Source of the DNA: Rosa chinensis
Lineage: Eukaryota; Streptophyta; Magnoliopsida; Rosales; Rosaceae
NCBI RefSeq assembly: GCF_002994745.2
Contig: NW_020126824.1
Location: 62,001-126,000, forward strand
Reading direction: 5' to 3'
Length of the DNA stretch: 64,000 bases
Positions within the stretch are counted from its first letter, which is position 1. Every line of letters begins with the position of its first letter. The notes under the pieces are model-generated. The model was not told the origin of the DNA and did no database searches. It worked only from the letters and a program-made list of their open reading frames with translations. Of the stretch, positions 33,471 to 44,329 are shown piece after piece. Position numbers and translations under genes: made by a program.

Positions 33471-35446
33471 TAGCTTTTGCTAGTCCCTTAGCAAAATCAC
33501 ACTAAGACTCAACGAAAATTTAAAGACTTGACAAAAACAATGACTCTATTGCCCTTCAACTATTTGTCTCAGCAATCTCTTACTTTCATAACACCAAGAT
33601 TAGCACTTAACCAAAATTCAATGTTAGGCATTCGAGAGTTAATTAAAACACATAATTTACATATACACAAGTAGGACTTGGTTGAAACAATGGTGATGGT
33701 TTCTGTTAAGCATGTTTCAAACAAGTTTGATTCAAATCTCACAGAGTATATCCCTCATTCTTCTCTCAGATCATGGCAATGCTTAAAAGCTTATACACTC
33801 AAGTATGTGAAAGATACAAGTATATCACATAATTCAAGAAACGAAAGCACATGTATAATTTTCTTTTAAAGATCTCATGAAGGATATCAACTACTTGCAC
33901 AGATGGACCCAAGCCATAGGTTCAACGCTTGTAACTCATCTCCACATCAAGGGCTGTCCCATCTTAAGGATCAAGAAGGTCTTCTCAAGGGTTGTAATGG
34001 GGCTAAGGCTTAAGGTTTAAAGAAACGAAAGGTAAGGATTTATCAAAGTGTCCTAAAAACCTAGCAAAGCACATGTAAATGTAGAGACTTCAAGAAATTC
34101 CAGCAAGGCATTGTAAAAACGTCACTTTCCCTAGGGGTGATCATAAAAGGGCCTAATGTCTTCATGTTGGGCCCAATCTTCATTCTAAACTTCCTTTGAA
34201 CTCTAGTGAATTGGACAAAGGCCATATTTTCTGTAATGGGCCTTCAGTTCAAAGTAAACTCCAAAATCACTAAGTATGGGGGACTAAAATCCATAAACAT
34301 TTTTCTTTCTTTTAGCCGTACACATTTTTTCTTTTTCACTTTCTTTTCCTCGGCTTTTTCACAGATTTTTTTTTTCTTTATGGATAAGTCTACCCCCACA
34401 CTTGAACTTTCACCTCTTCTCAATTTTCATCCTTAGCACCAAACCCACGTAGTATGTCTCAAAAGATAGCTCCACTAAGTTCTTAGAACAAAGGGTAGGG
34501 TTGTAACTATACTAAACTTCATGGTTAAGGATTTTAAGGGTGATGAATGAAAAGGCTTAATGTAGGCTCAAATGGGCTTATCTAGGGGGGTCCCACGACG
34601 GGCACAATTAAGGACACAAGTTTATTTGGCAATGGTGGTAATTCCTAGGGTGCCTCTATCCTTTCCAGAATCAGGGCCATGTATTGATATAACGTTTCAA
34701 CAAGCACAAGAGTGAATTCTAGCATTCTCTAGTCCATCAAACTTAATCTATGGCAAGTAGTCAATCAAGATGAAAGAATAATGAGATCATCAAAACATCG
34801 CCAAGAAAATAAGAATATATATTTTCGATTCACTCCAAGAAAAAGGGACATGGGCTCAATTATCTCACATGGGTTTATATGAATCAAAACTCATCTTAAC
34901 ATGCTCATATTTTCTGTACCAAAGTTTCGAAATCCATATCCACTACACATGCATACATTTTTCATATATCTCAATTAACCAAAGAATACCATTTAAAATC
35001 ATCTCAATATTGTGATCCTCTTTTAGTCATGATTTCAGAGATATAGAATCATCCTAGACAGTTGAAAGGGCATCCTAAGACTCCAAAACAAAAGCAAAAG
35101 CAACAAAATTTTTTTTAAATTTTTGACATTTTTCAATTTTTTTTTTGTATTTTTCAATATATATGACTCAAAATATGACTCAAAACAAAAGTATAAATCC
35201 CTTCCCCCACACTTAAATATTGCATTGTCCTCAATGTAATCAAGAATAAGCATGCAATGAAACAAGTAAGCATATAGGGATGGAATTTACGAAAATGACT
35301 ACCAAAATAAAGAAAAATTGGAGAAGTAAAAGGGAGAGATAAAACAAATCTGCGTTGACGACTCCTCCACAGCTACTTCTGAATTGGGTTGCCTCCCAAG
35401 CAGCGCTTAATGTTTATAGTCTTTCAGCCTAGACTTGTACCTCCAT
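33471..35446 (-). other. 3' region of Host-R, non-coding
   Basis: About 2 kb between pol and the PPT, homologous to the 3' regions of all the LARDs. Minus-strand landmarks: hairpin 35372-35404; CATTG...CAATG plus purine motif (CCCCCACACTT on the plus strand, 35204-35214); second purine motif 34393-34403. Some Athila elements carry an env-like frame after pol; none is visible here. Confidence 0.8.
35372..35404 (-). other. Conserved post-pol hairpin (Host-R)
   Basis: Arms GCTGCTT / AAGTAGC with inner GGG/CCC. It starts about 45 nt after the pol stop codon. Confidence 0.6.
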
Positions 35447-36760
35447 TTAATCCTCAGGGTTTGGAACGTTTTGGAGGGGTACGGCCTCCACTTCATGTTC
35501 CACAAATGCCTCATAGTAAGGCTTCAAGCGGTGGCCATTCACCTTGAACTCATTACCTGTTTGTTCACTCTTTATCTGCACAGCTCCATGAGAAAATACA
35601 TGAGTGATAACAAAAGGCCCAATCCAACGAGAACGAAGCTTACCTGGGAAGAGTTTGAGACGAGAATGGAAAAGAAGAACTTTTTGACCCACAACAAAAG
35701 TCTTCCTTCGAATCATTTTGTCATGGAATGCCTTAGTCTTGTCCTTGTAAATCTTAGCACTTTCGAAGGCATCATTCCTAATCTCCTCTAACTCTTGCAA
35801 TTGCAATTTCCTATGAAGCCCAGCTGCATCCATATCCATGTTGAACTGCTTCACTGCCCACCAAGCTTTGTGCTCCAACTCCACAGGTAAATGGCATGGT
35901 TTGCCATAGACAATTCGATATGGTGACATACCTATGGGAGTTTTGTATGCAGTTCTATAGGCCCACAAAGCATCCTCTAGACGCAGGGACCAGTCCTTCC
36001 TGTTGGGGTTCACAGTCTTCTCCAATATCCCCTTGATCTGACGATTAGAGACCTCAGCCTGCCCACTAGTTTGGGGGTGATAAGGTGTAGAAACCTTATG
36101 TGTCACATCATATCTCTTCAAAAGAGCCTCAATCATCCGATTGCAAAAATGGGATCCACCATCACTAATGAGAACTCTAGGCATTCCAAACCTGCTAAAG
36201 ATGTTAGACTTGATAAAATCTGCAACAACCTTAGAGTCATTAGTTCTAGTGGCCTTTGCTTCCACCCATTTGGAAACATAGTCCACTGCAAGTAAGATAT
36301 AGAGAAACCCAAAAGATGAAGGGAAAGGTCCCATGAAATCTATACCCCAGACATCAAATATTTCAACAGTTATTATATTGGACAATGGCATTTGATCTCT
36401 AGGACCTAGATTTCCTGTTCTTTGGCACTTATCACAAGTTAAACAATAGGCATGTGCATCCCTAAATAATGTTGGCCAATAGAACCCAGACTCTAGCACC
36501 TTAAACGCAGTCTTCTTAGACCCAAAGTGACCCCCACATGCTTTAGAGTGGCAAAAAGAAAGTATAGCATTATGTTCATGTTCAGGCACACATCTCCTAA
36601 TCAATTGATCAGAGCAATACTTCCACAAATAAGGTTCATCCCAAACATATTGCTTAACAGTTTTTCTAAGCCTATCCCTATGAGCACGTGACATGGTATC
36701 AGGAATCTTTCTAGACACAATATAATTCACAATGTCTGCATACCATGGTTCACTACCTGG
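35447..36760 (-). pseudogene. pol: Integrase part of Host-R Pol
   Basis: Inserts element cDNA into the genome. The frame is open from about 36760 down to a TAA at 35449-35447. Numbering from 36730: zinc-binding H61, H68, C99, C102; catalytic D131 (in WGIDFMGPF), D190 (in ISDGGSHF) and E226 (in TSGQAEVSN), a DD35E arrangement; then a C-terminal domain with [15 protein letters not shown] and [10 protein letters not shown]. All key residues are present. There is no proper start: the domain belongs to one polyprotein with RT, and the sequence [11 protein letters not shown] that normally links RNase H to integrase is in this frame while RNase H ends in another. A 1-nt frameshift is therefore likely at about 36750-36775. 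No chromodomain is seen. Confidence 0.9.
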
Positions 36761-38026
36761 ATTCCAAAGAGTTGTTCATCTGGAAACGTCTCCACCAGAG
36801 GGAGACGGTCTTCTGCGTGCACCAAACGACTCAAGTGGTCAGCTACCACGTTTTCACTACCCTTCTTGTCCTTGATTTCCACGTCGAATTCTTGCAAGAG
36901 TAGGATCCATCTGATGAGCCTTGGTTTCGCCTCTTTCTTGGTCATCAAGTATTTCAAAGCTGCATGGTCAGTAAAGATAGTAACTTTGGTACCAAGTAAA
37001 TAAGAGCGAAACTTCTCAAGGGCAAAGACAACTGCAAGGAGCTCTTTCTCTGTGGTGGAGTAGTTCATTTGTGCATCATTGAGAGTCCTCGAGGCGTAGT
37101 AGATGGCATAGGGTAGCTTGTCCTTCCTTTGCCCCAAAACAGCTCCAACTGCATAGTCAGAGGCATCACACATCAACTCAAAGGGCAGGGACCAATCTGG
37201 AGGTAACATGATGGGGGCAGACGTCAACAACTCCTTAAGCTTGTCAAAAGCTTCTTGACACTCCTTGTCAAAGTGAAATGGCACATCCTTCTGGAGTAGT
37301 TGACATAAGGGTCTCGAAATTTTGGAGAAGTCCTTGATGAACCTCCTGTAAAAACCTGCATGGCCAAGGAAAGAACGAATCTCTCTCACAGAAGTGGGAG
37401 AGGGTAAGTGACGCACAATATCAACCTTGGCTTTATCAACCTCTATACCCCTAGCAGAGACAATATGTCCTAGAACTATTCCTTGCTTAACCATAAAATG
37501 GCATTTTTCCCAGTTTAATACGAGGTTAGTTTCCATGCAACGTTTCAAAATTATCTCCAGATTATTAAGACAATCATCAAAATTCTTTCCAAAAACTGAA
37601 AAGTCATCCATGAATACCTCTATAATTTTCTCAATATAATCTGAAAAGATACTTACCATACACCTCTGAAAGGTACCTGGAGCGTTGCAAAGTCCGAAGG
37701 GCATACGTCTATAGGCAAACGTTCCAAAGGGGCAAGTGAAGGTTGTCTTCTCTTGATCTTCATTTGCAATTGCAATCTGGTTGTAACCAGAGTATCCATC
37801 CAGGAAGCAGTAGTAGTCATGTCCAGCTAGGCGCTCAAGCATCTGGTCAATGAATGGCAGAGGAAAGTGGTCTTTCCTTGTGGTTGCGTTGAGCCTCCTA
37901 TAGTCAATGCATACTCTGTGGCCTGTGACTGTCCTTTGGGGCACCAGTTTGTTATCAGCATTCTTTACCACAGTGATCCCAGACTTCTTGGGCACGACCT
38001 GAACTGGAGAGACCCACTTGGAGTCT
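36727..38026 (-). pseudogene. pol: Reverse transcriptase and RNase H part of Host-R Pol
   Basis: RT copies element RNA to DNA; RNase H removes the RNA strand. Visible in order: [14 protein letters not shown] at the break; [20 protein letters not shown]; the first catalytic Asp in [31 protein letters not shown] as the YxDD box; the RT thumb; then RNase H with Asp in [14 protein letters not shown], Glu in [15 protein letters not shown], Asp in [11 protein letters not shown] and a final VADHLSRL. The fragment starts at the LARD-3 insertion (38026); upstream codons lie at 44325 and beyond. It ends in a premature TGA at 36729-36727 after a frameshift. Catalytic residues are intact. Confidence 0.92.
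38022..38026. repeat. Target-site duplication AGTCT (left) of LARD-3
   Basis: AGTCT at 38022-38026 and 44325-44329. The Pol frame continues across when one copy and the insert are disregarded. Confidence 0.96.
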
Positions 38027-38365
38027 TGATAGGAGCAAAAAAGTGTGACGATATTATTGAATATGTGCCCCATTTTAGCCTTGTTTCTCCCTTAAGTTTA
38101 GTGTTTTGAGTCATTGAGTCGTTTTTAGAGTCTTGTTGAGTGTTTGGAGTGAAATAGGCGGAAAAAGTAAAATTCATGAAAAATCCTAGCTGGATCAGGA
38201 TTCCTAACTGTCAACTGTTTTTGCGGTCTTTACATTTTATTTTCTCTAGAAAATTCTGATATTCTCCTGCTTGTTGTAGGAAACCTTGCCTGGTTGAACT
38301 CTTGGAAACAGCAATGATGGAGTCATAAAATAAAGCATTAAGATATTTGACCAAGCAATGAAGAA

Positions 38366-38530
38366 GGGGAATAAAGGAGAAAGACGTTTTCAGTTGGGGA
38401 ATAAAGGAGAAAGATGTTTTCAGTTGAAGAATAAAAGAGAAAGATGTTTCAGCTGGAAAATAAATAAGAGAAAGATGTTTCAACTGGAAAATAAATAAGA
38501 GAAAGACGTTTCAGCTTGGAAATTAAAGGA
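38366..38530 (+). repeat. Tandem 30-31-bp repeats in LARD-3 U3
   Basis: Five copies of a unit with GAAAGA(C/T)GTTT(T)CAG(T/C)TGG and AATAAA-rich spacers; AAGAYG cores start at 38381, 38411, 38441, 38472 and 38503. A sixth, separate core lies near 38566. Repeated at 42965-43129 in the 3' LTR and, with altered copy order, at about 63540-63700. Confidence 0.8.
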
Positions 38531-38602
38531 ATTGCCCCATTATGAGAGGAGTTAAGGCCATAAAGGAGACGTTTCAGTTGGGAAAGCCAACCAATGCTCC
38601 CC

Positions 38603-38610
38603 TATAAATA
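38603..38610 (+). promoter_or_regulatory. TATA box of LARD-3 5' LTR
   Basis: TATAAATA, with CCAAT 8-12 bp upstream. The same pair is in the 3' LTR (TATA 43202-43209) and in LARD-5 (63782-63789). Confidence 0.7.
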
Positions 38611-39730
38611 GGCAATGTCCAGAATAGAATTGGCATCACTTCCCAGCCAAGATCACTTCCCAGCCAAGATCATTCCAAGACTACCCAATTCACTCCTCAA
38701 ACCTCCATATCTTACAAGACCGTGACACCATCCATCCATCAATCTACAAAGCTCTAAGGCGCTGAGTCAAGGACGCTCCACCACCATAGCAGAGACAAGT
38801 TCATCACCTTGTTGCTAAGCCGCTGAGGAAAGCTTCAAAGTGTAACTATGACTCTACTTATAATTTTTGTTTCGGTTTTGTGTGTTTCAATTTGCGAGTT
38901 GTGTAATTGGAGACATGGAATTTTCAGAATATTTTTATTAATATTTTTGAGATTTTCAGTTTATTATTGAGTTAATTTCGAGAATTCTTTTATGATGCAT
39001 GTTACAATATTGTGCCCTTTTACGTGTTTAGGTAATTTTCAGAGTTAGGTTCATAAGTTTGCATGCTAGAATAACGGTGAGAGTTCTTGTGTGTTTTCTT
39101 AATTTGCCAAGAGTAATTGTTATTTGTTAAGGCGCTGAGTTAAACAAGTAGCAATTAGTTCTAAAAAGTGGTAAAAACTATGTTCAATGGTTAAACGATT
39201 CTGGAAATTACGTGTTAAATTCTATGTGTAATGGTTAATTTGCACGTGTGAGTTGATTCGAGGGTTAGATAATACTACTAGTTAAGAGAATTACGCTGAG
39301 TGTTTTCGAAAATTAGTAGTATTAGGCTTGGTAAGGACTTTTCCGATCCAAACCTACATTAGAACGAATTAGATAAATGGACTGATCCGCTGAGGCTTTT
39401 CATTTGGGCTCTTATCTAGGCATTTAAGGTGGGCACATTTTTGTAGCATGTTGAAATGGATTTTCTGTTTTTACACTTAGTAATTTCTGAGTGGTATTGG
39501 TCTAGGTTAGGGAAGTCGATCATTGTATATAGTTTTATTTGTTTTGTTTTTATTTTAAGTAGATTAGAAACCAAATTCAAAACCCCCCATTTTATTCTTT
39601 TATTTGTTAATTGACCTTTTTGTGTAGGTGTACCCTACAATCCCCGGACTGAACGATCCCTGCTTATCCTATACTGACAACTACATTTTGCAGGGTTAAA
39701 TTGTGAGGCTATTTAAGCCGCATCAATTTT

Positions 39731-39748
39731 TGGCGCCGTTGCCGGGGA
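39731..39748 (+). other. PBS of LARD-3 (tRNA-Asp)
   Basis: TGGCGCCGTTGCCGGGGA; downstream bases TTGT instead of TTGA, matched by a change in U5. Confidence 0.93.
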
Positions 39749-40987
39749 TTGTTAAAATCTCCAACGCTTAAAGTGTCATCAATTTTGTTGTTTATATAGA
39801 ATGCATGCTAATTTTTTTACTACACTTGTGGAATGGTGACAAATTGCAATTTCGGTTAGGCCAAGCTTTAATTGTGATTTAGTTTAAGTTTTATGAGTGT
39901 TACGAAATTAAGCATGTCTTTTATCATTGTTGTACAATTTGTAGAAGTTTATTTTTTTTTAACCATATTGTAAATTGTATGTGTTTCACTTAGATTAATA
40001 TACTTAGGTTATGAATTTAGCTAAATACTTAATTGTTGTAAGTGTGTAAAATCGTATGAGTAGACAAGGGCCCTTTTGTTAATATTGGCCCAAACCCTTC
40101 ATTAGTACCTTGCCATGGTCTCTTGAGGTTGAGGGCGGCCTTTATTAGCACTTGGAGAACGGTCTAACACATAAGTTAATTTCCCAGCTGAGTAAGGGGC
40201 GCATACGGATGGTGTCTTAGGTTGAGACCCTGGGTGATGGGTTCAATTGGATCTCAGAGATACTATAGAATGTGCCTAAACCACTATGTGGGAGTAGCCG
40301 ATAGGGGCCTAAACCTCAATGAGGGAGTAGCCTCCGTAGTATCACCAAAATGAGTCCTCCCTCTCACTTACCTCTTAATCTGGCCATTCAGCCTTCTGAA
40401 ACAAAGGAAAGAGACTTATGTCTAGGCGACTATCCCTATATCGTATCTCACCGATAGTAGTGGTTTCTATTGGGTTCGACTTACAACTTGGAATCAATTG
40501 AGATATTAACTATGTTTATAACAAACTCAAAAAAAAAAAAAAAAAAAAATGTTGTGTGACATGCTTAAGGTATATTGGATTAAACATGACCTTGTCGAGG
40601 GTAGCTGTTCTATAGTCCCATTGCACAAACGAGGTCCTCTGTTCCAGTACCTAAGTATGTAAATTTAAAAGTAACTCAGAAAGTTTAGGAAAGACATAAT
40701 GTTTGTATTTCGAACCTTGTATATGTTACTAACACTTGACCGAGCACATGTGAACAAGAAGAAGAGTCCAGGCTGAAGGACTGAAAATATTAAAGCGCTG
40801 CATGGGAGGCAACCCATTTCAAACGAAGCTGTGAAGGTGCCATCAACGAGAGTTTGACATTTCTATCCCTTCACTTGCTTAGGTTGAATTGTACTTGTGT
40901 CTTTGTTTGTTTGTTTGTTTATTTTACCCTTCTCTTATTTTCGTAGCCCCCCCATATTTAGGGTCTATATACCATATTTTTTTTTGC

Positions 40988-41007
40988 CTACATTGAGGAC
41001 AATGTAG
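40988..41007 (+). other. Perfect hairpin before internal purine tract (LARD-3)
   Basis: CTACATTG / CAATGTAG with an AGGA loop. Other families have the same loop and inner stem with an imperfect outer stem. Confidence 0.6.
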
Positions 41008-42612
41008 ATTCTAAGTGTGGGGTGGGTTTACACCTTTATTTTCAGAATTTTTTCAGTTTAAAAAAAAAAAATTAAAAAAAAATATTGGATTTAGAGTCTT
41101 TTTGTTTGTTTGAGTTTTAGGATGCCCCTAACGTCTAGGATGAACATGTCTCTGAATTCATGGCTGAAGGTTTTCACAATCGAAATAGGACTTAATTGAA
41201 TTCTGTGGTTAATCGACGTTGTGATGCTTGTATGAAGATTTGAGATAGGATTGTAACTTGGTTCATTAAGCATGCTAGGATTAAGTCTGATTCATTTGAC
41301 CCTAAGTGAGCTGTTGAGCTAAAATACTTTCTTTTCGAGTGCTTAATGATAAATCCAAAATTTCGTGGTTGTATTTGCAAAACCTCATCATTCTTTGAAA
41401 ATCCAATGATCATGTGCCATAGATTTTAATGGACTAGAGAGTACTAGAACTCGACTGTTGTGACTGTCAAAACTTGTATGCCATAATATGCCCTGATCCT
41501 GGATAGGATAGAAGGCATTAGGGTAACCACCATAGCCAAACAAGCATGTGTCCCCAACTGTGCCCATCGTGGGACTCCTTAGAATGAACCCCTTTGAGCC
41601 TACGTTGAAAACCTTTGTTTCATCACCCTCACTACCCTACCATGAGCTTAGTACAGGATATCTCTACCCTTGTCTTAGGGACTTAGTAGAGCATGACATA
41701 GTATGTAGGGGTGATGATGAAAGACAAGTGTGGGGTGGGGAAAATCCAAGAAAAAAGAAGAGAAAAAAAAAATTTGCCGTAAAAAAAAATGAAAGAAAAT
41801 GGAAATGAAAAAGAAAGAAAGAAAAGCGGCAAAATAGAAGAAAAATTGAAAAGAAAACTCTTGGGAAATTGTTGAAGTGTGGTTTTGGACTTTCAAATTT
41901 GTAGAAGGCTCAAAGTTGAAAATTATGCCTTTGTCCATTCCCATGTTGGTTAGAGTGAAGGTTTGGCCCAAAACAATGATATTTGGTCTACAAAAATGAT
42001 GACATAAGGTGGTCCTTATGTGCTCTACTAGGTCCTTAGGATTTTTGTATCCTTAATCTTCATTTCGAGAACCCTAGCTTAGCCCCATTACAACCTGTTT
42101 TAAGTGCTAACTTGATCCTTGAGATGGGCAGTCTTTGGTTAGTGGAGTCAGGTACGCAGTCGAGCTTATGGTTTAGGTCCATTTGTGCACTTAGTCATTT
42201 CATGAGGTCTTTAAAAATTCTTCACAAAATGCGTTTATTGATGAAATATGCAAGCTGTTTGTTGCCTTACAATTTATTCTCTTGCATATACTTGAGTGTG
42301 AAGCTTTTAAGCATAGCCATTTCTGAGAGAAAAATCGAGAGTATGCCTTGTGAGTTTGGATTGGACTTGTTCGAAACGTGCTATCATTCACTGTATAACT
42401 TAAGTTCTCCATATCTTGCTTAGTCATATGAATGTCACATGTTTATTAACCATGGAATTATCTATGCGATTTTGATTATGTGTTTAACGTGAAAGCCATG
42501 AGTTTGGAGTCTCTGAGACAACAGTTAGGAGCAATAGAGTCATTTACTTGCTTTTCGTTGAGTCTTTGTTTTGTTTTGTATTTTTGTTTTGCTAAGGGAC
42601 TAGCAAAAGCTA

Positions 42613-42625
42613 AGTGTGGGGTAGT
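42613..42625 (+). other. Polypurine tract of LARD-3
   Basis: AGTGTGGGGTAGT abutting the 3' LTR; slightly different from the GGGGGAATT form of the other families. Confidence 0.85.
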
Positions 42626-44324
42626 TGATAGGAGCAAAAAAGTGTGACGATATTATTGAATATGTGCCCCATTTTAGCCTTGTTTCTCCCTTAAGTTTAG
42701 TGTTTTGAGTCATTGAGTCGTTTTTAGAGTCTTGTTGAGTGTTTGGAGTGAAATAGGCGGAAAAAGTAAAATTCATGAAAAATCCTAGCTGGATCAGGAT
42801 TCCTAACTGTCAACTGTTTTTGCGGTCTTTACATTTTATTTTCTCTAGAAAATTCTGATATTCTCCTGCTTGTTGTAGGAAACCTTGCCTGGTTGAACTC
42901 TTGGAAACAGCAATGATGGAGTCATAAAATAAAGCATTAAGATATTTGACCAAGCAATGAAGAAGGGGAATAAAGGAGAAAGACGTTTTCAGTTGGGGAA
43001 TAAAGGAGAAAGATGTTTTCAGTTGAAGAATAAAAGAGAAAGATGTTTCAGCTGGAAAATAAATAAGAGAAAGATGTTTCAACTGGAAAATAAATAAGAG
43101 AAAGACGTTTCAGCTTGGAAATTAAAGGAATTGCCCCATTATGAGAGGAGTTAAGGCCATAAAGGAGACGTTTCAGTTGGGAAAGCCAACCAATGCTCCC
43201 CTATAAATAGGCAATGTCCAGAATAGAATTGGCATCACTTCCCAGCCAAGATCACTTCCCAGCCAAGATCATTCCAAGACTACCCAATTCACTCCTCAAA
43301 CCTCCATATCTTACAAGACCGTGACACCATCCATCCATCAATCTACAAAGCTCTAAGGCGCTGAGTCAAGGACGCTCCACCACCATAGCAGAGACAAGTT
43401 CATCACCTTGTTGCTAAGCCGCTGAGGAAAGCTTCAAAGTGTAACTATGACTCTACTTATAATTTTTGTTTCGGTTTTGTGTGTTTCAATTTGCGAGTTG
43501 TGTAATTGGAGACATGGAATTTTCAGAATATTTTTATTAATATTTTTGAGATTTTCAGTTTATTATTGAGTTAATTTCGAGAATTCTTTTATGATGCATG
43601 TTACAATATTGTGCCCTTTTACGTGTTTAGGTAATTTTCAGAGTTAGGTTCATAAGTTTGCATGCTAGAATAACGGTGAGAGTTCTTGTGTGTTTTCTTA
43701 ATTTGCCAAGAGTAATTGTTATTTGTTAAGGCGCTGAGTTAAACAAGTAGCAATTAGTTCTAAAAAGTGGTAAAAACTATGTTCAATGGTTAAACGATTC
43801 TGGAAATTACGTGTTAAATTCTATGTGTAATGGTTAATTTGCACGTGTGAGTTGATTCGAGGGTTAGATAATACTACTAGTTAAGAGAATTACGCTGAGT
43901 GTTTTCGAAAATTAGTAGTATTAGGCTTGGTAAGGACTTTTCCGATCCAAACCTACATTAGAACGAATTAGATAAATGGACTGATCCGCTGAGGCTTTTC
44001 ATTTGGGCTCTTATCTAGGCATTTAAGGTGGGCACATTTTTGTAGCATGTTGAAATGGATTTTCTGTTTTTACACTTAGTAATTTCTGAGTGGTATTGGT
44101 CTAGGTTAGGGAAGTCGATCATTGTATATAGTTTTATTTGTTTTGTTTTTATTTTAAGTAGATTAGAAACCAAATTCAAAACCCCCCATTTTATTCTTTT
44201 ATTTGTTAATTGACCTTTTTGTGTAGGTGTACCCTACAATCCCCGGACTGAACGATCCCTGCTTATCCTATACTGACAACTACATTTTGCAGGGTTAAAT
44301 TGTGAGGCTATTTAAGCCGCATCA
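42626..44324 (+). repeat. 3' LTR of LARD-3
   Basis: 1699 bp, same length as the 5' LTR and identical wherever compared. TATA at 43202-43209. Followed by AGTCT. Confidence 0.95.
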
Positions 44325-44329
44325 AGTCT
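44325..44329. repeat. Target-site duplication AGTCT (right) of LARD-3
   Basis: Right-hand copy of 38022-38026. Confidence 0.96.

Larger units (their letters stand above)
38027..39725 (+). repeat. 5' LTR of LARD-3
   Basis: 1699 bp. U3 holds a 30-31-bp tandem repeat (38366-38530), then CCAAT (38591-38595) and TATAAATA. R/U5 holds five CGCTGAG heptamers and ACAATCCCCGG (39637-39647), complementary to the PBS region. Confidence 0.95.
39726..42625 (+). other. LARD-3 internal region, non-coding
   Basis: PBS at 39731-39748; leader with one GTTGAGGGCGGCC block (about 40070-40450) and mini-hairpins CCAC-TAT-GTGG (40281-40291) and CCTC-AAT-GAGG (40314-40324); A run near 40530; hairpin core ATGGGAGGCAACCCAT (40802-40817); perfect 8-bp-stem hairpin CTACATTG-AGGA-CAATGTAG (40988-41007) followed by AAGTGTGGGG; second AAGTGTGGGG near 41730; PPT at the end. 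Reading frames are short and unlike any protein. Confidence 0.85.
38027..44324 (+). mobile_element. LARD-3: non-autonomous LTR retrotransposon in Host-R RT gene
   Basis: Complete 6298-bp element: LTRs 38027-39725 and 42626-44324, both exactly 1699 bp and identical wherever compared; PBS 39731-39748; internal region 39726-42625 (2900 bp, no genes); PPT 42613-42625; 5-bp target duplication AGTCT. Its LTR family (TGATAGGAGCAAAAAAGTG...) is clearly different from the others over most of its length but shares ends, PBS and internal plan. Very recent insertion. Confidence 0.96.

Noticed and set aside
33471..35446. Possible env-like gene after pol
   Set aside because: No frame longer than about 80 codons and no signal or membrane pattern. 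The same region is non-coding in all LARDs.
35435..35791. Plus-strand frames over integrase and RT (35435, 36071, 37427, 37867)
   Set aside because: Shadows of the minus-strand pol gene, which has all catalytic motifs.
38211..38483. Minus-strand 90-codon frame with repeated FSFIPQLKTS-like units (also 42810)
   Set aside because: Produced by translation of the 30-bp U3 tandem repeat. Not conserved as a frame in LARD-5.
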